NCBI RefSeq assembly: GCF_900101265.1 | Contig: NZ_FMZS01000005.1 | Coordinates: forward strand, 1-64,000 | Source of the DNA: Massilia sp. PDC64 | Lineage (GTDB): Bacteria; Pseudomonadota; Gammaproteobacteria; Burkholderiales; Burkholderiaceae_D | DNA: 64,000 bases | Reading direction: 5' to 3' | Shown: one piece after another, positions 19,378 to 28,085 of the stretch | Layout: the number at the start of each line of letters is the position of its first letter | Numbering within the stretch: position 1 is the first letter of the stretch | Program-made: the position numbers and the translations under genes | Notes under the pieces: generated by a model | What the model was told of the DNA's origin: nothing | Databases searched by the model: none | What the model saw: the letters and a program-made list of their open reading frames with translations, nothing else

Positions 19378-20646
19378 ATGAGTACCGACACCATCGACCT
19401 GGAGAGCGCCTATTCGGCGGTATCCGACACCTACAAGGGCACAGGCGACATCCACGCAGCCTGCCGCGCGGCGCGGGCGCGCTCGCCGATCTTTGTCGGC
19501 GACTTCATCCGCCAGTTCGGCGTGCCGACCAATGCGGGCATGCAGCAGGGCACGCGCCCGACCTTCGCGCTGTTCCGCCACCAGGACGTGATGGCGGTGC
19601 TGCGCGACGCCTCGGCGTATACCAGCGGCTTCATCGCCGAGGGACTGGGCGCGTTCTTCGACGGCCTGATCATCCTGGCCATGGACGGCGACCAGCACCG
19701 CGACGTGCGCGCGCTGCTGCAGCCCGCATTCATGCCCGAGACGGTGAACAAATGGCGCGACCAGATCGACGCCGTCATCCGCAAGGATTTCCTCGAACCG
19801 ATGGCCGCGCGCGGAAAGGCCGACCTGATGGAATTCGGCCTCGAGTTCCCGATCCGCGAGATGTATGCGCTGATGGGCTTCCCGACCGATAACCCGGACG
19901 CCTATCGACGCTACGCCGGCTGGGCGCTGGCGATGGTCGGCGGTAACCAGATCGATCCCGCCAAGGCCGGCGAGGCGCGCCGCAACGCCGGGATCGCGGT
20001 CAAGCTGCTGTACGACGCGATCCTCGAGGTGGTGGTGCGGCGGCGCGCGGACGGCAGCCGGGGCGACGACCTGATCGGCCGCCTGCTGCGCGCCGAACAC
20101 CAGGGGCGCAGGCTGGACGACCACGAGGTCACCACGTTCGTGCGTTCCCTGCTGCCGGCGGCCGGCGAGACCACGACCCGCACGTTCAGCTCCGTGATGA
20201 CCCTGCTGCTGACCACACCGGGCCTGCAGGCGCGGGTGCGCGCCGACCGCAGCCTGGTGCCGAAGCTGATCGACGAGGCGGTGCGCTTCGAGCCGGTCGC
20301 CACGTTCAAGGTGCGCGAGACCGCGCGGGACGTCGAATTCCACGGCGTGACGATTCCCAAGGGGTCGTTCATCCAGTGCATGGTCGCCTCGGCCAACCGC
20401 GACGAGGCCGTGTTCGAGCGGCCCGACGAATTCGACATCGACCGCAAGGTCAAGCCCTCGTTCGGCTTCGGCTTCGGACCGCACATGTGCATCGGCCAGT
20501 TCGTCGCGAAGCTGGAACTGGCCTGCGCCGTCAACGCCATCCTCGACCTGCTGCCCGGCCTGCGCCTCGATCCGGACATGCCGGCGCCCGTCATCGAAGG
20601 CGCCCAGCTGCGCGGCGCCGCCCACATCCACGTACTCTGGGACTGA
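19378..20646 (+). CDS. Cytochrome P450 (first of two paralogues)
   Basis: The product is a haem monooxygenase that would insert an oxygen atom using electrons from a ferredoxin. The 422-residue soluble class I P450 has I-helix AGETTT (about 262-267), K-helix ExxR as E300-AVR, and the haem loop FGFGFGPHMCIGQ with the proximal cysteine at C371. The ATG follows GAGGAGACATC. It leads a three-gene operon with a hypothetical protein and an NTF2-like protein. It is very similar to the P450 at 30177-31451 (shared LESAYS start, YTSGFIAEGL, FVRSLLPAA). A ferredoxin (45179) and ferredoxin reductase (51208) in the window are likely partners; the substrate is not evident. Confidence 0.95.
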   Translation: MSTDTIDLESAYSAVSDTYKGTGDIHAACRAARARSPIFVGDFIRQFGVPTNAGMQQGTRPTFALFRHQDVMAVLRDASAYTSGFIAEGLGAFFDGLIILAMDGDQHRDVRALLQPAFMPETVNKWRDQIDAVIRKDFLEPMAARGKADLMEFGLEFPIREMYALMGFPTDNPDAYRRYAGWALAMVGGNQIDPAKAGEARRNAGIAVKLLYDAILEVVVRRRADGSRGDDLIGRLLRAEHQGRRLDDHEVTTFVRSLLPAAGETTTRTFSSVMTLLLTTPGLQARVRADRSLVPKLIDEAVRFEPVATFKVRETARDVEFHGVTIPKGSFIQCMVASANRDEAVFERPDEFDIDRKVKPSFGFGFGPHMCIGQFVAKLELACAVNAILDLLPGLRLDPDMPAPVIEGAQLRGAAHIHVLWD

Positions 20647-20651
20647 ACGCC

Positions 20652-21698
20652 ATGCAGACATACAAGACCGTGCCCGAACGCGCCGACTTCGATTACCAAT
20701 GCCTGGTGGGGCCGCAGAAGGTGACGGGCGCCGGCCTGGCCGACCTGCGCGACCACTTCGGCCTGAAGCTGACCAAGCATATGCCCTTCGGCTGCGTGCG
20801 CGACGGCGAGGGCGCCATTTACGCGATGGTGCGCGCGCTCAACGCGCCGGGCAGCAGCCCGAATCCGACCAAGTTCATCTACCAGTCGACGCGCAGCGGC
20901 GACGGCATGCACGTGCGCATCGACCAGGCGCGCAGCGCCGCGCAGGCGCCGACCATGTTCCCGCGGCGCTGGCTGGACGGCGACACCGCCGGCTGGTCCA
21001 GCCATGCGGACGAGGCGGGCAATCCGTGGCGGATCACGGCGTCCGGCACGCACTTCAGCTGGCGCGAAGAAGGGCTGTTCGCACTGGAAGGGCGCCTGCT
21101 CGGCCAAGGCATGCAGTGGTATCTGCCGGGACGCGACTGGGGCACGTTCTACGTCTCGCAGCTGTACGACGTCGCCGGCATGTGCGAAGGCCGGGCCGTG
21201 AAAGGCTTCATCACGCTGGACCAGGCCTGGATGGCGGAGGGCGGCGCCATCCATTTCAAGAAGGACCTGGTGGTCAACCACGGCATGCACGTGATCTGGT
21301 GGACCTTCGCCACGGTCTATACGGACGGCAGCTGGGACCTCGGCTCCTTCATGGTCGGCCATGGCAGGCTCGGTTACGCCATCTTCCAGAACGAGAAAGG
21401 CGAGATCCGCTGCACCACGGACGTCGAGGGCGAGGTCGTGCACAAGCCGGGCAGCTATTTCGTCGAGCGCGCGCACATCGTCGTCGGCGGCGTCGAAACG
21501 TGGGAATTCGTGCCCGATCCCAAGGGCGAAATGATCGATTTCGTCGGCGGCTTCCCGATCACGGCCCAGCAGGAAGGCCGCTGGCGGCGCCGCGGCGATA
21601 CGCGCACGCCGGACCGCTCGCTCGGCTGGGGCGAGACGGACCGGCGCAACGGCAGCGCGCGCGACGTGCGCCCGGCCGGCGCGGGAGAACCGGCATGA
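20652..21698 (+). CDS. Hypothetical protein, possibly lipocalin-like (CrtC/AttH-type)
   Basis: A 348-residue soluble protein without a signal peptide. It is rich in aromatic beta-strand segments (FKKDLVVNHGMHVIWWTFATVYTDGSWDLGSFMVGHGRLGYAIF). I do not recognise a catalytic motif. The strand pattern recalls the CrtC/AttH lipocalin-like superfamily (hydratases and binding proteins for hydrophobic compounds), but this is a guess. The ATG is 5 bases after the P450 stop and the gene ends in an ATGA overlap with the next, so it is translated with the P450. That suggests a role in handling the P450's substrate or product. Confidence 0.7.
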   Translation: MQTYKTVPERADFDYQCLVGPQKVTGAGLADLRDHFGLKLTKHMPFGCVRDGEGAIYAMVRALNAPGSSPNPTKFIYQSTRSGDGMHVRIDQARSAAQAPTMFPRRWLDGDTAGWSSHADEAGNPWRITASGTHFSWREEGLFALEGRLLGQGMQWYLPGRDWGTFYVSQLYDVAGMCEGRAVKGFITLDQAWMAEGGAIHFKKDLVVNHGMHVIWWTFATVYTDGSWDLGSFMVGHGRLGYAIFQNEKGEIRCTTDVEGEVVHKPGSYFVERAHIVVGGVETWEFVPDPKGEMIDFVGGFPITAQQEGRWRRRGDTRTPDRSLGWGETDRRNGSARDVRPAGAGEPA

Positions 21699-22051
21699 GC
21701 ATGAACACCGACGCCATCCGCCACTTCCTGCACACTCAGGTCGCCTGCTGGAATGCCGGCGACCGGGACGGCTTCCTCGCCGCGTACCGCGCGGCCGCGG
21801 CCGGCGGCCTGGCCATCGAGTACGTCGGCCGCCCGGCCACGGACGGCTGGCCGGTGCTGGATGCGATGTGGGAACGGCAGAACGCCGCCATCGAGATCGA
21901 GGAGGTGACGCTCATCGTCAACGGCGCCGAGGCGGCCTGCCACAACCGCAACAGGTCGCGACGCGACGGCACGGTTATCGACACCATCGAGCTGTATCGC
22001 TTCGAGCCGGACGGCAGGCTGCTGGTGCGCTACTTCATCCGGCACGGGTGA
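21695..22051 (+). CDS. NTF2-like/SnoaL-like protein
   Basis: A 118-residue alpha+beta-cone protein. It begins DAIRHFLHTQVACWNAGDRDGFLAAY, the usual first helix of SnoaL/NTF2-like domains, and ends TIELYRFEPDGRLLVRYFIRHG, the usual last strands. Such proteins act as small isomerases, cyclases or dehydratases, or simply bind ligands. The start overlaps the previous stop (ATGA), so it belongs to the P450 operon. Specific function unknown. Confidence 0.75.
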   Translation: MSMNTDAIRHFLHTQVACWNAGDRDGFLAAYRAAAAGGLAIEYVGRPATDGWPVLDAMWERQNAAIEIEEVTLIVNGAEAACHNRNRSRRDGTVIDTIELYRFEPDGRLLVRYFIRHG

Positions 22052-22091
22052 ATGCACAAGAACGTCGACAATTTCCGGAAACGCGTTTATA

Positions 22092-22118
22092 TTGAACACA
22101 AATAAAAAATTTGTTCAA
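22092..22118. promoter_or_regulatory. Operator copy H (TTGAACA-N13-TGTTCAA), best palindrome
   Basis: Perfect 7-bp arms, 22092-22098 and 22112-22118. TTGAAC (22092-22097) and TCAATA (22115-22120) are 17 bases apart and could be the -35 and -10 of the following operon, so a bound protein would occlude RNA polymerase. Confidence 0.75.
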
Positions 22119-22140
22119 TAAATCCGGGAGGGAGACAAGC

Positions 22141-22182
22141 ATGGCCGGACTTCCGTACGACGTGGCAGGGGCGGCGCCATGA
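22141..22182 (+). CDS. Possible 13-codon leader ORF
   Basis: ATG at 22141 directly follows a strong ribosome site (GGGAGGGAGACAAGC) and encodes MAGLPYDVAGAAP. Its TGA (22180-22182) overlaps the ATG of the next gene (22179). The AhpD-like gene has no ribosome site of its own this good, so translation may start here and reinitiate. It may instead be the relic of a deleted gene's start. Codon evidence is too short to decide. Confidence 0.4.
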   Translation: MAGLPYDVAGAAP

Positions 22183-22694
22183 GCCGCGTGCCGCCGGTGC
22201 CGCTGGACGCATTGCCGCCGGACCTGGGCGCGGCGGTCGCGCGCGGGCGCGCCAGCCGCATGCTCAGCACCACGCTGCCGGTCCAGGTCTGGGCGCACCG
22301 GCCGGAAGCGGCGGCGTCCTGGCTCGCCACCCTGGAAGCCATGCACCTGCGCGGCGTGCTGCCCGGCCGCCTGAAGGAGCTGGTGCGGCTGCGGATCGCG
22401 GCGATCACGAACTGCAAGGCCTGCCAGCTCGCGCGCAAGGATGACAGCGTCGATGCGGACGACCTGGCCTGCCTGGCCGCGGACTCGGACCGCTTCGCAC
22501 CGGCCGAGCAGGCCGCGCTGCGCTACGCCGAGCTGTTCGCGGGCGACTACACGGCCATCGACGACGCGCTGTTCGCGTCGCTCGAGTGCCATTTCACCAT
22601 TCCCGAAATTGTCGAGCTGAACATGTTCTGCGCGCTGATGCTGGCCGGCGGGCGCATGACGTATGTGCAGCAGGCCTACGAGGACGCGCCGTGA
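22179..22694 (+). CDS. Carboxymuconolactone decarboxylase/AhpD-family protein
   Basis: A 171-residue all-helical protein. Its ITNCKACQLARKDD segment carries the CxxC pair (C79, C82) of the AhpD alkylhydroperoxidase/carboxymuconolactone decarboxylase family, with Arg where AhpD has the distal His. Such proteins reduce peroxides or act as small decarboxylases. As first gene of a seven-gene operon in an oxygenase-rich island, a peroxide-protective role is plausible but unproven. Its start overlaps a 13-codon ORF and its stop overlaps the GTG of the CoA-transferase. Confidence 0.85.
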   Translation: MSRVPPVPLDALPPDLGAAVARGRASRMLSTTLPVQVWAHRPEAAASWLATLEAMHLRGVLPGRLKELVRLRIAAITNCKACQLARKDDSVDADDLACLAADSDRFAPAEQAALRYAELFAGDYTAIDDALFASLECHFTIPEIVELNMFCALMLAGGRMTYVQQAYEDAP

Positions 22695-24961
22695 CCGGCC
22701 GGCCGATCCTGCACGGCATCCGCGTGATCGAGCTGGCCTGCGACGAGCCGGCCGGGACGATCGCCGGCCCGGCGGCCGGCCTGCAACTGTCCGAAGCCGG
22801 CGCCGAGGTGATCCGGATCGAGCCGCCGGGCGGCGCGCCCGCCGCCGGCTCGGTGCTGTTCTCGGTGCTCAACCGCGGCAAGCGGCGCATGGCGCTCGAT
22901 CTCGACGGCGCGGCCGGGCGCGCGACGCTCGCGCAACTGCTGGACGGCGCCGACGTGCTGCTGCACGGCCTCGCCCCCGCGCGGGCGCAGGAGCTCGGCC
23001 TGGACGATGCGGCGCTCGCCCGGACCTACCCGGGCCTGGTCGTTTCCGCCATCGGCGGCTGGCCGCGCCGCCACCCGCTGGCGGCGTCTCCTGCGCGCGA
23101 GACCCTGGTGCTGGCGCGCCTCGGCCTGCTCGACGAGCAGCCGGGCCACCGCGCCGGCCCGGTCTTCGTGCGCATGCCGTTCGCCGGCTGGCTGGCCGCG
23201 TGGTTCTGCGCCATCGGGGTGATGGCGCGCCTGATCGCGCGGCGCCGCGACGGCCGCGGCGGTGCCGCCCATACGAGCCTGGCCCAGGCGGCGCTGGCGC
23301 CGATGGGCATGCACTGGGCGCGCGCGCAACGGCCGACGCCGGCGTTCGCGCGGGGACTGTCGAAGAGCACGCCGATCCCGCTGCATCGCTGCCTGGACGG
23401 CAATTGGGTTCACGTCCATTATTCGCCCGACGCGGCGCCCTGGATGGCGGAGGCGCTGGCGGCCATGGGGCCGGCGGCGGTGGCGGCCGAGAACGCAAAA
23501 TACCCGCCGAGCCACGTGGCGCCCAATTTCGGCGCCAACAAGGCGATCATGGCGACCCGTCCCGCGCAGGCGTGGGTCGAGCACTTCTGGGCGCACGACG
23601 TCGCCGCCCAGGTCGCGGCGCCGTTCGGCGCCATCTATGCCAGCGAACAGGCGCGGGTGAACGGCTATGCCGTCGCTCTCGACGACCCGCGGCGCGGCAC
23701 GGTGTGGCAGCCGGGGCCGGCCTACTTGAGCGCGCCGCCGCCGCGGGTGCGCGGGCCGCTCCGGGAACTCGAGCCGGCGCCGGCGCCGACGGATTTACCC
23801 GGACGCGAACCAGCAGCGCCCGCGTCGGCCGCCGCCTCGCCGCCGCTGGCCGGCATCAAGGTCCTCGACCTGGGCGCCTACCTCGCCGGTCCCTTCGCCA
23901 CCATGCTGCTGGCGGACCTCGGCGCCGACGTGATCAAGGTCGAGCCGCCGACGGGCGACGCGATGCGGCGCCTGGAACGCGTCTTCGCCGGCACGCAGCG
24001 CGGCAAGCTGGGCGTCACGCTCAAGCTCGGCGCGCCCGACGCGGCGCCCGCGCTGGCCGCCCTCGTGCGCTGGGCCGACGTAGTGCACCACAATATCCGC
24101 ATGCCGGCCGCGCGCAAGCTCGGCGTGGATGACGCGGCCCTCAGGCACATCAATCCGTCGCTGGTGTTCTGCCATATCAGTTCGTACGGCCCGGCGGGTG
24201 AACGGAAGGACTGGCCGGGCTTCGACCAGCTGATGCAGGCGGCGTGCGGCTGGGAGACGGCATGCGGCGGCGCCGGCAATCCGCCGATGTGGCTGCGCTT
24301 CGGGGTCGGCGACTATCTTGCCGCCCTGTCCTCGGTGTTCGCCGTGCTGCTGGCGTTGTACCGGCGCGACGACGGCGGGGAAGGGCAGTCGGTCGCGGCG
24401 TCGCTGCTCGGCGCCACCCTGCCGACCGTCGCGGAGGCCGTGATGCTGGCCGACGGCACGGTCACGCCGGTCGCCCCCCTGGACGCGGCGCAGACCGGCG
24501 TCTCGCCCGATCACCGCCTGTACCGCTGCCGGGATGGCTGGCTTGCGCTGGCGGCGCTGGACGAGGGCGAAGCACGGGCCCTGGCCGGCCTGGCCGGGGC
24601 GCCCGCGCAACGCGAGGCCTGGTTCGCCGCGCTGCCGCGCGCGGACGCGCTGGCGCGGCTGCGCGCCGCCGGCGTGCCGGCCGAGCCGGCACTGGAACAG
24701 CAGGGCGACACCTTCTACGACGATCCCGGCCATGCTGCCGCCGGCCTGCATGCGCGCTATCGCCATGCCGTGTACGGGGAGCTCGAGCAGGTCGGCGCAT
24801 TCTGGGATTTCGGCGACCTGCCGCTGGCGCTGGACCGCGCGCCGCCGGCGCTCGGTGAACACAGCCGGCAAGTCTGGGACCTGCTCGGCCTCGACGCGGC
24901 CCAGGTCGCGGCGCTCGAACGACAGGGCCTGAGCAGCAGCCCGAACCCATCGATTGGATAA
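22691..24961 (+). CDS. Tandem-domain CaiB/BaiF (family III) CoA-transferase
   Basis: The product would move CoA from an acyl-CoA donor to a free acid. At 756 residues it is about twice the family's usual ~400. Residues ~1-350 form one CaiB/BaiF domain (HGIRVIELACDEPAG, GAEVIRIEPPGG) and ~375-756 a second (LAGIKVLDLGAYLAGPFATMLLADLG, GADVIKVEPPTGDAMRR). The second domain has the expected catalytic aspartate, about D512 in WPGFDQLMQAACGWE. The corresponding stretch of the first domain lacks the FDxxxQA pattern, so one half looks non-catalytic. Start is a GTG at 22691 overlapping the previous stop (GTGA). Confidence 0.9.
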   Translation: MTGRPILHGIRVIELACDEPAGTIAGPAAGLQLSEAGAEVIRIEPPGGAPAAGSVLFSVLNRGKRRMALDLDGAAGRATLAQLLDGADVLLHGLAPARAQELGLDDAALARTYPGLVVSAIGGWPRRHPLAASPARETLVLARLGLLDEQPGHRAGPVFVRMPFAGWLAAWFCAIGVMARLIARRRDGRGGAAHTSLAQAALAPMGMHWARAQRPTPAFARGLSKSTPIPLHRCLDGNWVHVHYSPDAAPWMAEALAAMGPAAVAAENAKYPPSHVAPNFGANKAIMATRPAQAWVEHFWAHDVAAQVAAPFGAIYASEQARVNGYAVALDDPRRGTVWQPGPAYLSAPPPRVRGPLRELEPAPAPTDLPGREPAAPASAAASPPLAGIKVLDLGAYLAGPFATMLLADLGADVIKVEPPTGDAMRRLERVFAGTQRGKLGVTLKLGAPDAAPALAALVRWADVVHHNIRMPAARKLGVDDAALRHINPSLVFCHISSYGPAGERKDWPGFDQLMQAACGWETACGGAGNPPMWLRFGVGDYLAALSSVFAVLLALYRRDDGGEGQSVAASLLGATLPTVAEAVMLADGTVTPVAPLDAAQTGVSPDHRLYRCRDGWLALAALDEGEARALAGLAGAPAQREAWFAALPRADALARLRAAGVPAEPALEQQGDTFYDDPGHAAAGLHARYRHAVYGELEQVGAFWDFGDLPLALDRAPPALGEHSRQVWDLLGLDAAQVAALERQGLSSSPNPSIG

Positions 24962-24964
24962 CCC

Positions 24965-25702
24965 ATGAACGAACTCGATTTTTCAGGCAAGACCGTGCTG
25001 GTCGTCGGCGGTTCCAGCGGCATCGGCAACGGCATCGCCCAGGCGTTCCGCGCGCGCGGCGCCGAGGTGCACGTGTGGGGCACCCGTCCCCGCGCCGCCG
25101 ACTACGACGCGGCGGAGGGTTCCGACCTGGCCGGCCTGCACTACGCCCGGGTCGACGTCGGCAACGCCGCCGAGGTGGCGGCGGCGACGCCGGCCTTCGA
25201 CCGGCTCGACGTCCTGGTGTGCGCCCAGGGCACCGTGCGCTACCGGCGCGAGGAATTCAAGGTCGAGGCGTTCCGCGAGGTCGTCAACGTCAATCTGGTG
25301 AGCCTGATGGCCTGCGGCGACCGTTTCCACGGCATGCTGGCGCGGGCCGGGGGCACGATGATCATCGTCAGCTCGGCCGCCGCCTTCCACTCGACCGTCG
25401 GCACGCCGGCTTACAACGCGTCCAAGACCGGCGCCTTCGGCCTCACGCGCACCTTGGGCGAAGCCTGGGCGCGCGACGGCATCCGGGTCAACGGCATCGC
25501 ACCGGGCCTGGTCGCCACCAAGCTCACGCGCGTGACGACCGACCACCCGGACCGGCTCGAGTCGGCGCTGCGCAAGATCCCGCTGGGCCGGCTCGGCACG
25601 CCGGCCGACATGGCCGGGGCCGCGCTGTTCCTCGCGTCGCCGCTGGCGGCCTACATGCTGGGCCAGACGCTGCTGGTCGACGGCGGCCTGCTGCTGGCCT
25701 GA
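24965..25702 (+). CDS. Short-chain dehydrogenase/reductase
   Basis: A 245-residue classical SDR: cofactor loop VVGGSSGIGNGIA, the serine in IIVSSAAAFHS, and the catalytic YNASK. It ends with AAYMLGQTLLVDGGLLLA, the usual C-terminus. It would interconvert an alcohol and a ketone with NAD(P). It starts 3 bases after the CoA-transferase and precedes an acyl-CoA dehydrogenase by 38 bases, suggesting a hydroxyacyl or hydroxylated ring substrate. Confidence 0.9.
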   Translation: MNELDFSGKTVLVVGGSSGIGNGIAQAFRARGAEVHVWGTRPRAADYDAAEGSDLAGLHYARVDVGNAAEVAAATPAFDRLDVLVCAQGTVRYRREEFKVEAFREVVNVNLVSLMACGDRFHGMLARAGGTMIIVSSAAAFHSTVGTPAYNASKTGAFGLTRTLGEAWARDGIRVNGIAPGLVATKLTRVTTDHPDRLESALRKIPLGRLGTPADMAGAALFLASPLAAYMLGQTLLVDGGLLLA

Positions 25703-25740
25703 GCCGCGCGAACGAACTTATCACATCGGGAGACAACGAC

Positions 25741-27015
25741 ATGGCATGGGATTTCGAGACCGATCCGGCCTTCCAGGCGGAGCTGGACTGGATGGCGCAG
25801 TTCGTGCGCGACGAGGTGGAACCGCTCGAACATGTACTGGGCAGCCCGTGGAACATCCACGACCCGCGTTTCGCGCAGCTGGTGCGCCCGCTGCAGCGCC
25901 AGGTGAAGGAGCGCAGGCTGTGGGCCTGCCACCTCGGTCCCGAACTGGGTGGCGCCGGCTACGGCCAGGTCAAGCTGGGCCTGATGAACGAGATCCTCGG
26001 ACGCGCGCTGTTCGCGCCGATCGTGTTCGGCGCCCACGCGCCGGATTCCGGCAATTGCGAGATCCTCGCCGCCTACGGCACGCCGGAACAGAAGCGGCGC
26101 TTCCTCGAACCGCTGCTGGCCAACGAGGTCGTCTCCTGTTTCGCCATGACCGAGCCGCAGGGCGGCGCCGACCCGAAGGTGTTCACTTCGCGCGCCGTGC
26201 GCGACGGCGACGGCTGGATGATCGATGGCCAGAAGTGGTTCGCGTCTAACGCGCGCTACGCCGCGTTCTACATCGTGATGGCGGTGACCGATCCGGCGGT
26301 CTCGCCCTACCGCGGCATGAGCATGTTCGTGGTGCCGGCCGATACGCCGGGCATCGAGATCATCCGCAACGTCGGCGTCGCCGACGACCCCGAGGCGACC
26401 CACGCCTACCTGGACTTCCGCCGGGTCCGCGTCGGCGCCGACTGCATGCTGGGCGCGCCCGGGGAAGCTTTCGCGATCGCCCAGGTGCGCCTGGGCGGCG
26501 GGCGCGTGCACCACGCGATGCGGGTCGTCGGCCAGGCGCAGAAGGCGCTCGATGCGCTGTGTGAGCGGGCGCTGTCGCGCAGCACCCAGGGCTCGCTGCT
26601 GGCGGACAAGCAGATGGTGCAGGAAAAGATCGCCGACGCCTGGATCCAGCTCGAGCAGTTCCGCCTGCTCGTGATGCGCACGGCGTGGCGCATCGACAAG
26701 TACCACGATTACCAGAAGGTCCGCAAGGATATCGCGGCGGTCAAGGCGAGCATGCCGAAGGTCCTGCACGACATCGCCTCCAGCGCCCTGCAGGTGCACG
26801 GGTCGATCGGCGTCTCGAACGAGATGCCGTTCGTCGGCATGATCGTGCGCGCCTACCAGATGGGACTGGCCGACGGGCCGACCGAGGTGCACAAGGTGAC
26901 GCTCGCGCGGCAGCTGCTGCGCGACTACGCGCCGAGCGACGCGCTGTTCCCGGCCTATCACCGCCCGACCGCGGCCGCGGCGGCGGCGGTCAGATTCGGC
27001 ACGGAGCCATCGTGA
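25741..27015 (+). CDS. Acyl-CoA dehydrogenase, ACAD10/11 (LvaC)-like
   Basis: A 424-residue FAD enzyme. Signatures are CFAMTEPQGGADPKVF and DGQKWFASNARYAAF for flavin/substrate binding, and a C-terminal ADGPTEVHKVTLARQLL, the pattern of the ACAD10/ACAD11 branch rather than the short-chain or isovaleryl branches. Its stop overlaps the GTG of a phosphotransferase-family gene. This arrangement equals the two halves of eukaryotic ACAD10/11 and the LvaC-LvaA pair of levulinate catabolism, where a 4-hydroxyacyl-CoA is phosphorylated and the phosphate then eliminated. By inference it handles a 4-hydroxyacyl-CoA intermediate. Start chosen at the ATG after GGGAGACAACGAC. Confidence 0.88.
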   Translation: MAWDFETDPAFQAELDWMAQFVRDEVEPLEHVLGSPWNIHDPRFAQLVRPLQRQVKERRLWACHLGPELGGAGYGQVKLGLMNEILGRALFAPIVFGAHAPDSGNCEILAAYGTPEQKRRFLEPLLANEVVSCFAMTEPQGGADPKVFTSRAVRDGDGWMIDGQKWFASNARYAAFYIVMAVTDPAVSPYRGMSMFVVPADTPGIEIIRNVGVADDPEATHAYLDFRRVRVGADCMLGAPGEAFAIAQVRLGGGRVHHAMRVVGQAQKALDALCERALSRSTQGSLLADKQMVQEKIADAWIQLEQFRLLVMRTAWRIDKYHDYQKVRKDIAAVKASMPKVLHDIASSALQVHGSIGVSNEMPFVGMIVRAYQMGLADGPTEVHKVTLARQLLRDYAPSDALFPAYHRPTAAAAAAVRFGTEPS

Positions 27016-28085
27016 GTGCCGCCGCATCCCACGCGGCGTGGGGCGCCGCGCTCGACCTGCACGCGCTCGCGCGCTGGATGGACGTGCTCGGCCTCGGCGA
27101 AGGGCCGGTTGGCAGCGCCACCCCGCTGACCGGCGGCACCCAGAACATCCTGCTGCGCTTCCGGCGGGCCGTCGGCGCCGAGTACGTGCTGCGTTGCCCG
27201 AGGCCGGAGGCCGGCCCGGACGTCCGGCGCGGCTTCCTGCGCGAAGCGCGGGTGCTGCGGGCGCTGGCGTGCAGCGCGGTGCCGCACGCCGCGTTGATCG
27301 CCAGTTGCGACGACGACGCGGTGCTGGGCGTGCCGTTCTACCTGATGATGCCGGTGGACGGCTTCACCGCCACGCCGCACCCGCTGCCGCCGCCGTACGC
27401 CGGCGACGCGGCGTGGCGCCGGCAGATGGGACTGGCGATGGTCGACGGCCTGCTGCGCCTCGGCGAGATCGACCCGCGCGAGGCCGGCCTGGCCGATTTC
27501 GGCAAGCCCGACGGCTTCCTCGAGCGCCAGGTGCCGCGCTGGCTGCGCCATCTCGACGACTGCCGCCACTATGCCGGCTGGCCGGGGCCGCACGCGCTGC
27601 CCGGGCTGGACGACGTGGCGCAGTGGCTGCGCGAACGCGTGCCGGCCCGGTTCACGCCGGGCATCCTGCACGGCGACTACCACCTCGGGAACGTCATGTT
27701 CCGGCGCGACAGTCCGCGCCTGGCCGCCATCATCGACTGGGAGCTGGCCACCGTCGGCGATCCGCTGCTGGACCTGGGCTGGCTGGTCGCCACCTGGCCG
27801 GACGCGCAGGGCCGCGGCGCGGGCACGATCCGCATCGCCCCCGCGGCCGGGCTGGCGGCGCCGGCCAAACTGGTCGAGCGCTACGGCGCCGGCAGCCGGC
27901 GCGACCTGGGGGCCATCGACTGGTACGTCGCGCTGGCGCGCTTCAAGCTCGCCATCATGCTCGAGGCGAGCCACGCCCGCGCGTGCGCCGGCCAGGCCGC
28001 GCGCGCCACCGGCGATGCGCACCATGCCTCCGCGGTGCGGCTGCTGGAACAGGCGCGGGAAGCCATCGAGGCCGGCCATGCATAG
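27012..28085 (+). CDS. Aminoglycoside-phosphotransferase-fold kinase, LvaA/ACAD10-like
   Basis: A 357-residue kinase-fold protein. The catalytic loop ILHGDYHLGNVMF (HxDxxxxN) near residue 220 and the metal-binding AIIDWELATVGDPLLDLGWLVATW near 237 are those of the phosphotransferase family to which LvaA and the ACAD10/11 kinase domain belong. It starts with GTG at 27012, overlapping the dehydrogenase stop (GTGA), so the two are translationally coupled. By analogy it would phosphorylate the hydroxyl of a 4-hydroxyacyl-CoA. Antibiotic resistance is a less likely alternative given the context. Confidence 0.85.
   Translation: MSAAASHAAWGAALDLHALARWMDVLGLGEGPVGSATPLTGGTQNILLRFRRAVGAEYVLRCPRPEAGPDVRRGFLREARVLRALACSAVPHAALIASCDDDAVLGVPFYLMMPVDGFTATPHPLPPPYAGDAAWRRQMGLAMVDGLLRLGEIDPREAGLADFGKPDGFLERQVPRWLRHLDDCRHYAGWPGPHALPGLDDVAQWLRERVPARFTPGILHGDYHLGNVMFRRDSPRLAAIIDWELATVGDPLLDLGWLVATWPDAQGRGAGTIRIAPAAGLAAPAKLVERYGAGSRRDLGAIDWYVALARFKLAIMLEASHARACAGQAARATGDAHHASAVRLLEQAREAIEAGHA

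Noticed and set aside
27012-28085. Aminoglycoside resistance gene
   Set aside because: Kinase motifs fit the broad phosphotransferase family, but translational coupling to an ACAD10/11-like dehydrogenase makes a metabolic kinase far more likely.
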